Source: Balneola vulgaris DSM 17893 (GTDB lineage Bacteria; Bacteroidota; Rhodothermia; Balneolales; Balneolaceae). Taken from it: a DNA stretch of 64,000 bases. The position numbers and the translations under genes were made by a program. Shown one piece after another: positions 23,446-33,112 of this stretch. The stretch spans positions 1,015,212-1,079,211 of the forward strand of contig NZ_AQXH01000001.1 in NCBI RefSeq assembly GCF_000375465.1. Direction: 5' to 3'. The notes beneath the pieces were generated by a model. That model saw only the letters and a program-made list of their open reading frames with translations. It made no database searches and was not told the origin of the DNA. Each line of letters begins with the position of its first letter. Positions within the stretch are counted from its first letter, which is position 1.

Positions 23446-25131
23446 TTACATCATACCGCCCATGCCACCCATTCCTGGCATTCCACCACCTGGCATTCCA
23501 CCGCCCATTCCAGCAGAATCATCATCGTCTGATGGCTTATCTGAAATAACAGCTTCAGTGGTTAGTAATAGACCTGCAACAGATGCAGCATTCTGTAATG
23601 CAGCACGAGTTACTTTAGTTGGGTCGATTACACCTGCTTTAATAAGGTCTTCGTAAGTTTCAGTACGAGCGTTGTAACCGAAAGCGCCTTCGCCTTCTAG
23701 TACTTTCTGAACTACGATAGCTCCTTCTACACCAGCATTGTTTGAAATAGTACGTAGTGGTGCTTCAAGTGCCTTACGGATGATTTGGAAACCAACCGCT
23801 TCGTCTTCGTTATTAGACTTTAAGCTATCAAGAGCTTTAAGTGTTCTAAGAAGTGCAACACCACCACCTGGTACGATACCGTCTTCAACAGCGGCACGAG
23901 TAGCGTGTAGGGCATCTTCAACACGGTCTTTCTTCTCTTTCATCTCAACTTCAGAAGCAGCACCGATGTAAAGAACAGCAACACCACCGCTTAGCTTAGC
24001 TAAACGCTCTTGTAGTTTTTCACGATCGTAGTCAGATGTTGTGTTCTCAATCTGGCCTTTGATCTGGTTTACACGAGCTTTGATGTCGTCTGCTTTTCCT
24101 GATCCACCAACAATAGTAGTGTTGTCTTTGTCGATAGTTACGCTGCTAGCCTGACCTAAGAAATCTAGAGTAGCATTTTCAAGTTTGTAGCCTCTTTCTT
24201 CAGAGATTACAGTACCGCCAGTTAAGATCGCGATGTCTTCAAGCATTGCTTTTCTGCGGTCGCCAAAGCCTGGAGCTTTAACCGCTGCAATCTTAAGTGA
24301 TCCACGAAGTTTGTTTACTACTAATGTAGCAAGTGCTTCGCCTTCGATGTCTTCTGCAATAATTAATAATGGCTTTCCAGACTGAACTACTTTTTCAAGA
24401 ATTGGCAGAAGGTCTTTCATCGTAGAAATCTTCTTGTCGAAGATTAAGATGTATGGATCTTCTAATTCAGTAGTCATTTTCTCTGAATCAGTTACGAAGT
24501 AAGGAGAAAGGTAACCACGATCGAACTGCATACCTTCTACAGTCTCAAGTGTAGTTTCGATACCTTTTGCTTCTTCAACAGTGATAACACCAGTGTTGTT
24601 GAACTTACCATCTTCCGACTTACCTACTTTTTCGTAAGCATCAGCAATCATAGTTCCGATTTCATCATCACCGTTAGCAGAGATAGTTGCAATCTGCTTT
24701 AATTTGTTGATGTCGTTGTCGATGTCAATTTTAACATCATTAAGTGCTTCAACAATAGCAGCAACTGCTTTGTCGATTCCACTCTTAAGGTCCATTGGGT
24801 TTGCACCCGCTGTTACGTTTTTAAGACCTGCGCTAATGATAGCTTGCGCTAATACAGTTGCGGTAGTAGTACCGTCGCCTGCATTGTCGTTGGTTCTGGA
24901 AGCAACTTCCTTCACCATTTGAGCACCCATGTTTTCAAGCTTATCAGAAAGCTCAATTTCTTTAGCAACGGTTACACCGTCTTTAGTAATTTTTGGGGCA
25001 CCAAAAGACTTTTCGATTACAACATTGCGTCCACGTGGGCCTAATGTAACTTTTACTGCATTAGCAAGCTTATCAACACCTTTCTTTAGGGCGTCGCGTG
25101 CTTCCACATCATAGTGAACTAACTTTGACAT
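23446..25131 (-). CDS. groEL: Chaperonin GroEL (Cpn60), 561 aa
   Basis: ATP-dependent protein-folding chaperonin forming a double heptameric ring in the cytosol. The N-terminal equatorial domain has the nucleotide-binding TLGPRGRNV and [11 protein letters not shown] (~residues 84-95) motifs. The apical region carries GERGYKLEN-type sequence and the C-terminal equatorial part has the conserved VPGGGVALL segment. The usual flexible Gly-Gly-Met-rich tail closes the protein (~541-561). Length is normal for the family. It sits 53 bp downstream of groES in the usual groES-groEL order. I see no CIRCE element upstream of the operon. Confidence 0.98.
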   Translation of the reverse strand: MSKLVHYDVEARDALKKGVDKLANAVKVTLGPRGRNVVIEKSFGAPKITKDGVTVAKEIELSDKLENMGAQMVKEVASRTNDNAGDGTTTATVLAQAIISAGLKNVTAGANPMDLKSGIDKAVAAIVEALNDVKIDIDNDINKLKQIATISANGDDEIGTMIADAYEKVGKSEDGKFNNTGVITVEEAKGIETTLETVEGMQFDRGYLSPYFVTDSEKMTTELEDPYILIFDKKISTMKDLLPILEKVVQSGKPLLIIAEDIEGEALATLVVNKLRGSLKIAAVKAPGFGDRRKAMLEDIAILTGGTVISEERGYKLENATLDFLGQASSVTIDKDNTTIVGGSGKADDIKARVNQIKGQIENTTSDYDREKLQERLAKLSGGVAVLYIGAASEVEMKEKKDRVEDALHATRAAVEDGIVPGGGVALLRTLKALDSLKSNNEDEAVGFQIIRKALEAPLRTISNNAGVEGAIVVQKVLEGEGAFGYNARTETYEDLIKAGVIDPTKVTRAALQNAASVAGLLLTTEAVISDKPSDDDDSAGMGGGMPGGGMPGMGGMGGMM

Positions 25132-25184
25132 AATATTCTTCTATTTTTGATTTATGAATTAAATGTGTTTGAGTGGCGAGCTGC

Positions 25185-25472
25185 TTAAGACAGGATTCCA
25201 ACAATATCAGACTCGCGCATAATCAGGTACTCTTCTCCGTCGAAAGAAACTTCAGTACCAGCGTATTTTCCGTAAAGTACTTTGTCTCCCTCTTTTACGG
25301 ACATCTCAATTTTATTTCCGTTTTCAACTTTTCCCGGACCCACAGCAACAACAGTTCCTTGCTGAGGTTTTTCTTTAGCTGTATCTGGGATATACAGACC
25401 AGAGCTGGTTACTTCTTCAGCTGCGTCCGCTTTCACTAGTACACGGTCGCCTAAAGGTTTAATGCTAGCCAT
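25185..25472 (-). CDS. groES: Co-chaperonin GroES (Cpn10), 95 aa
   Basis: Forms the heptameric lid of the GroEL folding chamber. It begins [13 protein letters not shown], has the mobile loop around residues 17-35 ([18 protein letters not shown]), and shows [13 protein letters not shown] and the C-terminal [11 protein letters not shown] strand. The length is typical. It is the first gene of the groES-groEL operon, and a 91-bp gap separates it from rsmA upstream on the same strand. Confidence 0.98.
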   Translation of the reverse strand: MASIKPLGDRVLVKADAAEEVTSSGLYIPDTAKEKPQQGTVVAVGPGKVENGNKIEMSVKEGDKVLYGKYAGTEVSFDGEEYLIMRESDIVGILS

Positions 25473-25563
25473 ATTTATGACTCCTGTTTTTTTGTTGTTA
25501 GTAGTTAATGTGGGCAGATGCCCTTTTATTTTTCACATCAACTAAAGCAACTTCCGTACCAAA

Positions 25564-26337
25564 TCATTTCAAATGATTTTGCTTTTCGAGATGGGCAGAC
25601 AACTCTGCATAAATGTCAGGGGTCCAGTTTTCAGCTCTCTGATCAAAGTTATAACCTTCTGGCCTATAGTCGTCGAGTACAGGCTTAAGCGCATTGCTCA
25701 ATTTTTTACGCCGTTGGTTGAAAGCTGTACGAACTACTTTTTTTAATGCCTCGTCTGAGCATTCTAAGGCAGGTTTATCGAAAGTGAGTCGAATAACCGA
25801 ACTCATTACTTTTGGAGGAGGGTTAAATGAATTAGGTGATACATCGAATAAAATTTCAGGAGTACTCATCAATTGAGTTTGTACCGAAAGTATGCCATAA
25901 TCTTTAGATGATGGGGATGCGACCAATCGTTGAGCTACTTCTTTCTGCATCATCAATATGGCTTCTTTGAAATTCGAGCGCTGTGCTAGCAAAGTAAATA
26001 GAATGGGACTGGTGATATAATAAGGAAGATTACCTACGACAAAGTTGTCATTTTTGTCAGACAAAATTTCCGACCAATCCACCTTCAATACATCCTTTTG
26101 ATGGATGTGTACATCTGGAACTTGTTGCTTTAAAACTTCAATAGCTCGCTCATCTACTTCAATCACATGTAAGTCGTTGTACTTTTTAGTCAACCACGAA
26201 GTGAGGGCTCCTGTACCAGGACCAATTTCAATGAGTCGATCGTCTGAGTTTGCACCAATGGCCTCAACTATTTTATAGATGATGTTGCTGTCGGTAAGAA
26301 AATGCTGTCCTAAACTCTTTTTAGTCTTAAATGCCAT
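25564..26337 (-). CDS. rsmA: 16S rRNA dimethyladenosine transferase RsmA/KsgA, 257 aa
   Basis: Dimethylates the two adjacent adenosines in the 3'-terminal helix of 16S rRNA during small-subunit assembly. The family start KKSLGQHFL (residues 6-14), the SAM-binding loop EIGPGTGALT (37-46) and the catalytic N103-L-P-Y motif (NLPYYITSPI) are all present. The C-terminal part has the FNQRRKKLSNAL element. Length fits the family. The start follows the TPR-like gene at 26372-27529 after 34 bp on the same strand, so co-transcription is possible. Confidence 0.97.
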   Translation of the reverse strand: MAFKTKKSLGQHFLTDSNIIYKIVEAIGANSDDRLIEIGPGTGALTSWLTKKYNDLHVIEVDERAIEVLKQQVPDVHIHQKDVLKVDWSEILSDKNDNFVVGNLPYYITSPILFTLLAQRSNFKEAILMMQKEVAQRLVASPSSKDYGILSVQTQLMSTPEILFDVSPNSFNPPPKVMSSVIRLTFDKPALECSDEALKKVVRTAFNQRRKKLSNALKPVLDDYRPEGYNFDQRAENWTPDIYAELSAHLEKQNHLK

Positions 26338-26371
26338 TTGTACTGTACTTAGTGCTGGAAATATGCCTACG

Positions 26372-27529
26372 CTATGGCTTTATCCATTCTTTGAATTCTG
26401 ATGATTGAATGTACTGAGCATAGATATCAATTTCTTCAAATCCCTGCTCAGTGAATTCGTACCCAATATACTCCTCTAAAGCTATCAATTGCTCAGTTAC
26501 CAATTTGAAATTTTCCTGGTCCAAATAAATTTCAATCAACGACCAATATGCATCTTCGATATAGGGGTCGTTTGAAATTGCTGTTGTATAATATTTGATT
26601 GCCCTTGTAGTATCTTCATTTACCTCAGCAACAAATCCTCTGTACGTATTTAAAAAATTATCTCCTCCAATTGTAGCGTCTAACTCATTTATCATTTTAT
26701 ATGAGTTTTCGATATCTCCTCTCAATAAATAATAGTCTAAGGTTATTAATGGAAGACTTGGATCGTCGGGAAATATGTTTTTGTATTGCTCAATAATTGA
26801 TAAATAAAACATCTCATCAACATAAAATGCTGATGTTAATACGTTGATTATAAAGATCTTTTCTACTTTTAATGGCTCTGGAAGCGACTTATACAAGTTT
26901 ACCATCCCTTGATGATTAGCTTGCCGCCTCATTTCTCCCATCTGTTTCATTTTATCTACATTACTCGATAACAATTGTTTATTTGTGTCGAAACCTGAAA
27001 CAGTGGTATCAAGCATCCCTGTTTCTGAAAGTAGAATTATAACAATTCGATTAATGGTGTCGCTGAATAGCTCGCCTGAATAGTATGGGTAGATATCAAT
27101 TATTCGTAATGAATTTTTATTGGAGTAGTCTATTATTAACTCATAATAGTTTAACCCCTCGTCGTCAAATCCTCGCATTAACATTGAAAATGAACTATCT
27201 GTAACACTAAAGTTTACATATTGGTAATTATCGAATGCCGTTAACATTTCATTTAATGCTTTGTGCATCTCTGATTTCATGCCTCGCTTAAATCCATTTT
27301 TAAATTGCTCCAAATTATTCGATGCAACTGTGATATCATCAAATACTCTTTCAGTAAACCTTTCAATGTCAAAAGACGCTATAAAACTATTAACATCACC
27401 CACATTGATTCGATCAATATGTTCGAAGAGCTGCTGGTGATATAGTTTCGTTGTGGCACTATCAACAATTTGTGCTGATAAAATCGAAGGAGAACAACTC
27501 AAAAAAATGAGAAGAAAAAAGGTTTTCAT
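26372..27529 (-). CDS. Secreted TPR-like protein of unknown function, 385 aa
   Basis: I do not recognise a specific family. The N-terminus is a signal peptide (MKTFFLLIFLSCSPSILSAQ), so the mature protein is periplasmic or exported. The middle (~25-170) is a mixed alpha/beta segment. The C-terminal half (~190-370) is helical, with spacing like tetratricopeptide repeats (DYYLLRGDIENSYKMI, RAIKYYTTAISNDPYIEDAYWSL, IYLDQENFKLV). It lies upstream of rsmA on the same strand and diverges from pgpH. No catalytic motif is visible. Confidence 0.75.
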   Translation of the reverse strand: MKTFFLLIFLSCSPSILSAQIVDSATTKLYHQQLFEHIDRINVGDVNSFIASFDIERFTERVFDDITVASNNLEQFKNGFKRGMKSEMHKALNEMLTAFDNYQYVNFSVTDSSFSMLMRGFDDEGLNYYELIIDYSNKNSLRIIDIYPYYSGELFSDTINRIVIILLSETGMLDTTVSGFDTNKQLLSSNVDKMKQMGEMRRQANHQGMVNLYKSLPEPLKVEKIFIINVLTSAFYVDEMFYLSIIEQYKNIFPDDPSLPLITLDYYLLRGDIENSYKMINELDATIGGDNFLNTYRGFVAEVNEDTTRAIKYYTTAISNDPYIEDAYWSLIEIYLDQENFKLVTEQLIALEEYIGYEFTEQGFEEIDIYAQYIQSSEFKEWIKP

Positions 27530-27628
27530 TACAAATTAGTTAAATTAATCGCAGTTTAGATATCAATAGCAAGTGTTGTAACTTAGTTAACGCTGCTATC
27601 TGTTTACTAGCGAATCTATATAATATTT

Positions 27629-30082
27629 ATGAGTTTACTCGAAAAAATTGGTTTAAGCCCCAAACGAAAGGAGATAACTCCTTTAATGGGTGAGAAATTA
27701 AAAAAGGAGCAAGAGGCGTATTCTCTGAAGCGGAATCCCTATCTAAGAGCGTTCATTTTTATCTGCTTTATTGGCATCTCTATTCTATCGCTTCCTCATG
27801 CTACCATCAATTCTGGATTGAATTACACCGTTGGCCAACCGTGGAGAGCCGACGATTTAGTAGCTCCCTATACCTTCGCGATTAAGAAAACTGAAGCTGA
27901 AATAGAGACAGAGCAAGAGCAAATCAACCAAACCATCTCCCCTATTTTCAGAGTAGAACCCAGTGCGTCGATTGATACTCAAACAAAAATCGATTCTCTG
28001 TATAAACGCATCATGCCCGTGCTTGAAGGGTATTATATTTGGCAAGAGAGTAAAGAAAATAACCTAAATAGTGTTTTTGAGGATAGTATTCGATTTGCTC
28101 AATCCTATTCAAATACAAGCATTCAGCTTACTGAAGATTCATGGAATCTACTTTTTGAGAGTTATTACACAATGAAAACTCGAAATCGACCTCAAAGCTC
28201 ATTTCTAGGCGTTCGAGTAAAACAAGAGTTAGAACAAATTGTTGAAACGCTTCACACCGATGGTATCATCAATAGAAATAAGTCAACGTTTGATCAGAAC
28301 GAGATTATCGTTCGCAATCCTGTTAACAGCACCGATCGCATCGTTACAAAAGCTCGAGTACGTGATTTAAAAGAAGCCAATAGCTATGCCCAGTTTCAGT
28401 TGAATAGAGAATTCAGCCAAGAAGTTGCACAGTTGGGAATGGAGCTTTATAACAAAGCCATTCAACCTAATAACATATATAGTGAAGCTGATACAGAGGC
28501 TAAGATTCAGGAAGAGTTAAATACCATCAGTGAAACCAAAGGCGCCATAGCTCAAGGGCAGGTAATTATTCGAAGAGGTGATATCGTAACCGAGCAAGTA
28601 GCAAATGTATTGAATAGCCTTTCGGAAACACGATCTAAAAACGCTTCGTTAGCGGAAAAATGGCTTCGATTTAGTGGAGGTGTAATTGCCATCATCGCCA
28701 TATCGATGGTCTTTTTCATGTACCTCTATTTATATCGTCGCCCCATCAGTAATCACAACGGACTCTTCTTCTTGGTGTTTCTAACCATGAGTTTGGTGAG
28801 TTTGGCGAGTGTGATCATCTTTCGTTTTGAGCTCTCTAGTATCTATGTAATACCCATTGCCATAGCGCCGATTATCCTCACTATTATATTTGACTCAAGA
28901 GTGGGTATCATTGCTTCGGTAACCTTGGCATCCCTTATAGGATTGGTAAATGGTAACGACTTTGAGTTTACCATCGCTACCTTCTGTGCCTGCAGCATGG
29001 GGGTATTTTCAGTACGTGATATTAAAGATCGATCTCAATTTTTCTTTACTACACCGGGCATCGTGTTTGTGACTTACTTAATTGTAGTTGGAGCTTTTGC
29101 GCTGGCAAAGCTAAGTGGGTGGGATGACTATTTAAATCAAATCCTATTCATTGCGATCAACGCGGTATTCATTCTATTTACTTATCCCATCATCCTTCTT
29201 TTTGAAAAGTTATTTGGTGTTACAACCGATTTCACCTTGCTTGAAATGAGCGATACCAACCGCCCACTGTTGAAGGAATTAATGAATAAGGCACCGGGTA
29301 CTTTCCACCATAGTTTACAAGTTGCCAACTTATCAGAGGCCGCTGCTAGTGCCATTAAAGCAAACGCATTACTCTGTAGAGTAGGTGCCCTGTATCACGA
29401 TATTGGGAAGATGGTTAAACCTTCTTATTTCGTTGAAAACCAAGGCAGTGTTAACGAACATGACAAACTAAAGCCTCAAATGAGTGCCATGGTGATAAAG
29501 GCGCATGTTTCAGAAGGCGTTAAAATGGCTGAAGAGCATGGACTTCCAAAAGCTATTACTCACTTTATTGAAACTCATCATGGTACGTCTGTAATCCGTT
29601 ATTTTTATGAGAAAGCAAAGGAAGATGAAAGCTTAAAAGAGATGCTAAATGAGGAGCAGTTTAGATACGATGGCCCACTTCCAAGCACAAAAGAAACGGG
29701 TATCCTGTTATTAGCTGATGGCATTGAAGCGGCTTCTCGTGCTATGAAGAACCCAAATTATAGCAAACTCGAAAACTTAGTAAACCGCATGGTGGATGAC
29801 CGAGTAACGGAAGGTCAACTCAGCCATTGCCCACTTACTTTCCGGGATTTAAGTGTTATCAAAGAGACCTTTTTAAACATCTTAGTTGGGGTGTACCACA
29901 GTAGAATCGAGTACCCTGAAGACAGCGAGAGAAAGACAAAAGGTAAGGACAAGGAGAAAGAGCACACATCAGACCGTTCGAATGCTAAACCGGATGATGA
30001 ATCTAGCTCAGATGCAGAAAAATCGGAGAATAAGAGCGAGCAAACTCAAACCCAAGAGGAGTCTAAACCGAGTTCTGAGTAA
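27629..30082 (+). CDS. pgpH: 7TMR-HD family membrane phosphohydrolase, PgpH-like c-di-AMP phosphodiesterase, 817 aa
   Basis: One membrane segment at ~38-57 is followed by a large extracytoplasmic 7TMR-HDED domain (~60-340), a multi-pass membrane block (~345-530) and a cytosolic HD domain (~545-745). The metal-binding HD signature is at H590-D591 (YHDIGKMVKP), with further His ligands in KAHVSEG and FIETHHGT. PgpH proteins of this architecture hydrolyse cyclic di-AMP. The last ~50 residues form a low-complexity Lys/Glu/Ser-rich tail. The stop codon overlaps the start of the Xer recombinase gene (TAATG), so the two are translationally linked. Confidence 0.9.
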   Translation: MSLLEKIGLSPKRKEITPLMGEKLKKEQEAYSLKRNPYLRAFIFICFIGISILSLPHATINSGLNYTVGQPWRADDLVAPYTFAIKKTEAEIETEQEQINQTISPIFRVEPSASIDTQTKIDSLYKRIMPVLEGYYIWQESKENNLNSVFEDSIRFAQSYSNTSIQLTEDSWNLLFESYYTMKTRNRPQSSFLGVRVKQELEQIVETLHTDGIINRNKSTFDQNEIIVRNPVNSTDRIVTKARVRDLKEANSYAQFQLNREFSQEVAQLGMELYNKAIQPNNIYSEADTEAKIQEELNTISETKGAIAQGQVIIRRGDIVTEQVANVLNSLSETRSKNASLAEKWLRFSGGVIAIIAISMVFFMYLYLYRRPISNHNGLFFLVFLTMSLVSLASVIIFRFELSSIYVIPIAIAPIILTIIFDSRVGIIASVTLASLIGLVNGNDFEFTIATFCACSMGVFSVRDIKDRSQFFFTTPGIVFVTYLIVVGAFALAKLSGWDDYLNQILFIAINAVFILFTYPIILLFEKLFGVTTDFTLLEMSDTNRPLLKELMNKAPGTFHHSLQVANLSEAAASAIKANALLCRVGALYHDIGKMVKPSYFVENQGSVNEHDKLKPQMSAMVIKAHVSEGVKMAEEHGLPKAITHFIETHHGTSVIRYFYEKAKEDESLKEMLNEEQFRYDGPLPSTKETGILLLADGIEAASRAMKNPNYSKLENLVNRMVDDRVTEGQLSHCPLTFRDLSVIKETFLNILVGVYHSRIEYPEDSERKTKGKDKEKEHTSDRSNAKPDDESSSDAEKSENKSEQTQTQEESKPSSE

Positions 30083-30996
30083 TGGAGAAATTTACGCGTG
30101 AGCTTAACTTATACCTTCAATTTGCCAAACTAGAAAAAGGTTTATCTGAAAACTCCATTATCTCTTATAAAAACGACTTAGAGCGTTATTTAGACTACTT
30201 GGTTTTTGAAAAAAAACTCAATGATTTATCGGGTGTTAGTTTAAATCACATAGAAGATTTTCTAGGTTATTTACTCGATTCGGAATGTCTTTCGGCTAGT
30301 TCGCTTGCTCGTAATATATCCAGTATCCGAAGCTTTCATGAGTTTGCCACTATCGAAGGATTTTCGCATGCTAATCCTGCTGAACTTATTGAGCTTCCTA
30401 AGAAGGCTAAGAAACTACCGGAAGTTCTCAACCCAATAGAAGTAGAGGCAATTCTCAGCACTCCAAATTTAGAAAAGCCAGCCGGAATTCGCGATAAAGC
30501 CATCTTAGAGTGTTTGTATGGCACAGGCATGCGTGTGAGTGAGTTAACAGGCTTAGAAATAGATCGCTTATTCTTTGAAATAGGCTTCATTCGAGTAATT
30601 GGTAAAGGGAACAAAGAACGCTTGGTACCGGTGGGTGAAATTGCCCAAGAAGCAATCGAACATTACGTGGAACATATTCGCCCTTTATTCTATAAACCAA
30701 GTAAAGCAGACAAAGCCAAAAACCGTGTGTTCCTCAATCAAAGAGGCGGAGCATTAACTCGCATGAGTATCTGGAATATTGTGCAAAAAGCGGCCAAAGC
30801 GGCGGATATCCAAAAACCGGTGTATCCACACATTTTTAGGCATTCTTTTGCAACACATCTACTTGAAGGAGGCGCCGACTTACGAGCCGTTCAAGAAATG
30901 CTAGGTCATGCTTCCATTAACACTACTGAAATTTATACTCATGTCGATCGTTCATTCCTTCATCAAGTACATAAAGAATTCCATCCTCGCGCCTAA
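30082..30996 (+). CDS. xerD: Tyrosine recombinase of the XerC/XerD type, 304 aa
   Basis: Chromosome-dimer-resolution type tyrosine recombinase. The N-terminal SAM-like domain (~1-105) binds DNA. The catalytic domain has R151 (GTGMRVSEL), the beta-hairpin Lys (GKGNKER), H250-x-x-R253 (PHIFRH), H276 (GHASI) and nucleophile Y285 (EIYTHV). The length is typical of XerC/XerD rather than of phage integrases, and no att-like repeats or phage genes lie nearby. It starts on the last base of the pgpH stop codon. The choice between XerC and XerD is uncertain. Confidence 0.9.
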   Translation: MEKFTRELNLYLQFAKLEKGLSENSIISYKNDLERYLDYLVFEKKLNDLSGVSLNHIEDFLGYLLDSECLSASSLARNISSIRSFHEFATIEGFSHANPAELIELPKKAKKLPEVLNPIEVEAILSTPNLEKPAGIRDKAILECLYGTGMRVSELTGLEIDRLFFEIGFIRVIGKGNKERLVPVGEIAQEAIEHYVEHIRPLFYKPSKADKAKNRVFLNQRGGALTRMSIWNIVQKAAKAADIQKPVYPHIFRHSFATHLLEGGADLRAVQEMLGHASINTTEIYTHVDRSFLHQVHKEFHPRA

Positions 30997-30997
30997 C

Positions 30998-32602
30998 ATG
31001 AAAGCTAGTCTATCAGCACTCTTCTTTTTTATAATTATATACCCTGCCATTACGGTTCCCATTCATGCTCAATTTCGTCAAAGCCAATCTTATGAAAATG
31101 GCTTAGTGGTTACGGAAGAAATTTATGCCTCTGAAGTTGGGAAACAGATTCTACAACGGGGTGGAAATGCCATTGATGCAGCAGTAGCGGTCCAATTCGC
31201 CCTTGCAGTTACTCTGCCTCAATCTGGGAATATTGGTGGTGGGGGTTTTATGATCATCCACTTAGAAGATGGCTCGACTACAGCACTAGATTTTAGAGAA
31301 TCCATCGTAGAGAACTCTAGACAAAATAATAGGCGCAACTTAAAACAGATACCCATTCCGGGAACGGTAGACGGTATGGTTCGAGCCCTTGAACACCATG
31401 GCCGAATGCCTCTAGAATTAGTTCTACAACCCGCTATCGATCTAGCTCGCAATGGATTTTACTTATCCTATCAACAGGCACAGATTTTAAATGCATACGC
31501 CGATGAATTCTATGATCACCCTTCATCCATAACTTACTTTCAGAAAGAGAATGGAGTTCCATTCAAAGAAGGGGATTTATTTATGCAGAAAGATTTAGCC
31601 AATGTACTGGAGCAAATTGCACAGTATGGCAGAGATGGTTTCTATTCTGGGGAGGTAGCCGATAAGATCATTCAGTCGGCACGATCGAATAGAGGCTCAC
31701 TCACCCGTTCAGACTTATATAACTATAGAAGTATATGGCGCACTCCTATTCAAGTGGAATATGATGATTACACGATCCATACGGTACCTTCACCAAGTTT
31801 AGGAGGTGTTAGTTTTACTCAGACACTACAGCTTGTTCAAGACTACCCTGTTTATAGAATGGGGCATAATTCTGCCAACTATATTCACCTCATTTCAGAA
31901 GCGTTAAACGCCACTTTTTCTGGACTTCCAACTAATGAAAGTCAAACCACCTTGAGTAAAAGGTCTAGATCAAATAGAAGCAATGATTCAATTTCACAGC
32001 AATTTTCTCGTTCCTTCTCCATGGATACTATCGCATCTAGAAATGGATCAAATTCTGAATTTGATCAGTTTAATAATAGTTCAGAAACCACCCACTTTTC
32101 GGTAATTGATAAAGAAGGCAATGCCGTTTCTGTTACTACAACTCTAAATGGTCCATTTGGAAGCTTCCTAGCTGTTGAAGGAGCTGGTTTCCTATTAAGT
32201 AAAACTCCTTCTACCATAACAACATCAGATTCTAACCGCCTTATCAGCTTGATGGCGCCAAGTATTGTTAGCCAAAACGGCAAAGCCCGTTTAGCCTTTG
32301 GCGCAACTGGCGGTAAAGAAATAGTATCAGCTTTAGTACAGACATTCTTAAACCAATTCCTCTTCAAGATGAATACCCAAGAGGCCATATCCGCCCCACG
32401 CTTTCATCACAACGGACAGGAAAACTACATTTACTATGAAGCATTTGGCATAAGCCCCGATACCCAGCGATTATTATTGGCTAAAGGCCATAAACTGAGA
32501 ACACATCAAATGGGAAGAGTTCAAATGATCTATGTAGATCACGATGGTTTGAAATGGAGTGGAGTTGATCCTAGAAGTGATGGATTCGCTTCAGGCTATT
32601 AA
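30998..32602 (+). CDS. ggt: Divergent gamma-glutamyltransferase, exported, 534 aa
   Basis: I place the start at the ATG at 30998, just past the xerD stop; the open frame runs upstream into xerD but only this start gives a signal peptide (MKASLSALFFFIIIYP...HAQ). The N-terminal half fits the family (GKQILQRGGNAIDAAVA, GNIGGGGFMI, LDFRES) and the autocleavage Thr is T364 (ETTHFSV). Unlike typical enzymes, the stretch before the cleavage site is replaced by a Ser/Arg/Asn-rich segment. The Asp-containing loop after GFLL is absent, LSSMSP has become ISLMAP, and GSPGGS has become GATGGK. It may have altered substrate specificity or low transferase activity. Confidence 0.85.
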   Translation: MKASLSALFFFIIIYPAITVPIHAQFRQSQSYENGLVVTEEIYASEVGKQILQRGGNAIDAAVAVQFALAVTLPQSGNIGGGGFMIIHLEDGSTTALDFRESIVENSRQNNRRNLKQIPIPGTVDGMVRALEHHGRMPLELVLQPAIDLARNGFYLSYQQAQILNAYADEFYDHPSSITYFQKENGVPFKEGDLFMQKDLANVLEQIAQYGRDGFYSGEVADKIIQSARSNRGSLTRSDLYNYRSIWRTPIQVEYDDYTIHTVPSPSLGGVSFTQTLQLVQDYPVYRMGHNSANYIHLISEALNATFSGLPTNESQTTLSKRSRSNRSNDSISQQFSRSFSMDTIASRNGSNSEFDQFNNSSETTHFSVIDKEGNAVSVTTTLNGPFGSFLAVEGAGFLLSKTPSTITTSDSNRLISLMAPSIVSQNGKARLAFGATGGKEIVSALVQTFLNQFLFKMNTQEAISAPRFHHNGQENYIYYEAFGISPDTQRLLLAKGHKLRTHQMGRVQMIYVDHDGLKWSGVDPRSDGFASGY

Positions 32603-32606
32603 GGAA

Positions 32607-33008
32607 TCAAAAATTACGCAGTGCTTGAGCTACACTTCCTGTGTTCACTGCATTATGAGATCCATGCCAAATAACTTCGGCATTCTTTATTACAAATAGT
32701 TGTGGAGATTCGTGACGCACCGAAACTTTATCTCCAAAGGCTAGAGAAAGTTCTCTATTTCTAATTACATCAATAAGGTGTAAATCCACATTATGGGCTG
32801 CCCAGAATTCAGTATCGTTTAAATTCTTCATCGCGAAGAAACTAACACTGCATCTTGGGCTGTGCTTAAACACAATCTGTGTTTTCTCGTTTGATGCCAT
32901 CATAATTTCATCAAACTGTTCTTCCGATTCTAACTCGTGCCACAGTTGATGGGCATCAGAATTTGGGCTTGAATTAAAAATACTACCAAGTTTATCTAAG
33001 AAACTCAT
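32607..33008 (-). CDS. ytxJ: Bacillithiol-system redox protein YtxJ, 133 aa
   Basis: Small thioredoxin-fold protein of the monothiol bacilliredoxin-like YtxJ family. It has a single candidate active-site cysteine, C53, in the family motif KHSPRCSVS (residues 48-56), and the cis-Pro strand SPQLFVI further on. It probably removes bacillithiol from protein thiols in the cytosol; the presence of bacillithiol in this organism is inferred from the gene. It converges with ggt, with only 4 bp between the stop codons. Confidence 0.88.
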   Translation of the reverse strand: MSFLDKLGSIFNSSPNSDAHQLWHELESEEQFDEIMMASNEKTQIVFKHSPRCSVSFFAMKNLNDTEFWAAHNVDLHLIDVIRNRELSLAFGDKVSVRHESPQLFVIKNAEVIWHGSHNAVNTGSVAQALRNF

Positions 33009-33112
33009 ACCTATTTATTATTCGGAAATATTACATTAATGATTAATATGGAACGTGTTGTGTCCAATACTCATTCAACTACTAAAGCTAGAACACTAAT
33101 AAATCATTCACA

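Noticed and set aside
25512-25523. GGGC-AGAT-GCCC hairpin followed by T-rich sequence between groES and rsmA as a terminator
   Set aside because: The T run is on the plus strand, where no gene ends; on the minus strand it would lie in the groES leader without a U run.
25473-25563. CIRCE (HrcA) operator before groES
   Set aside because: No TTAGCACTC-N9-GAGTGCTAA-like dyad is present.
30082-30996. Xer recombinase as a sign of an integrated mobile element
   Set aside because: Length and motifs fit chromosomal XerC/XerD, it is embedded in an operon with pgpH, and no attachment repeats or phage genes lie nearby.
30908-30997. Upstream start for the gamma-glutamyltransferase
   Set aside because: The extra 30 codons lie inside xerD and would bury the signal peptide; the ATG at 30998 is the natural start.
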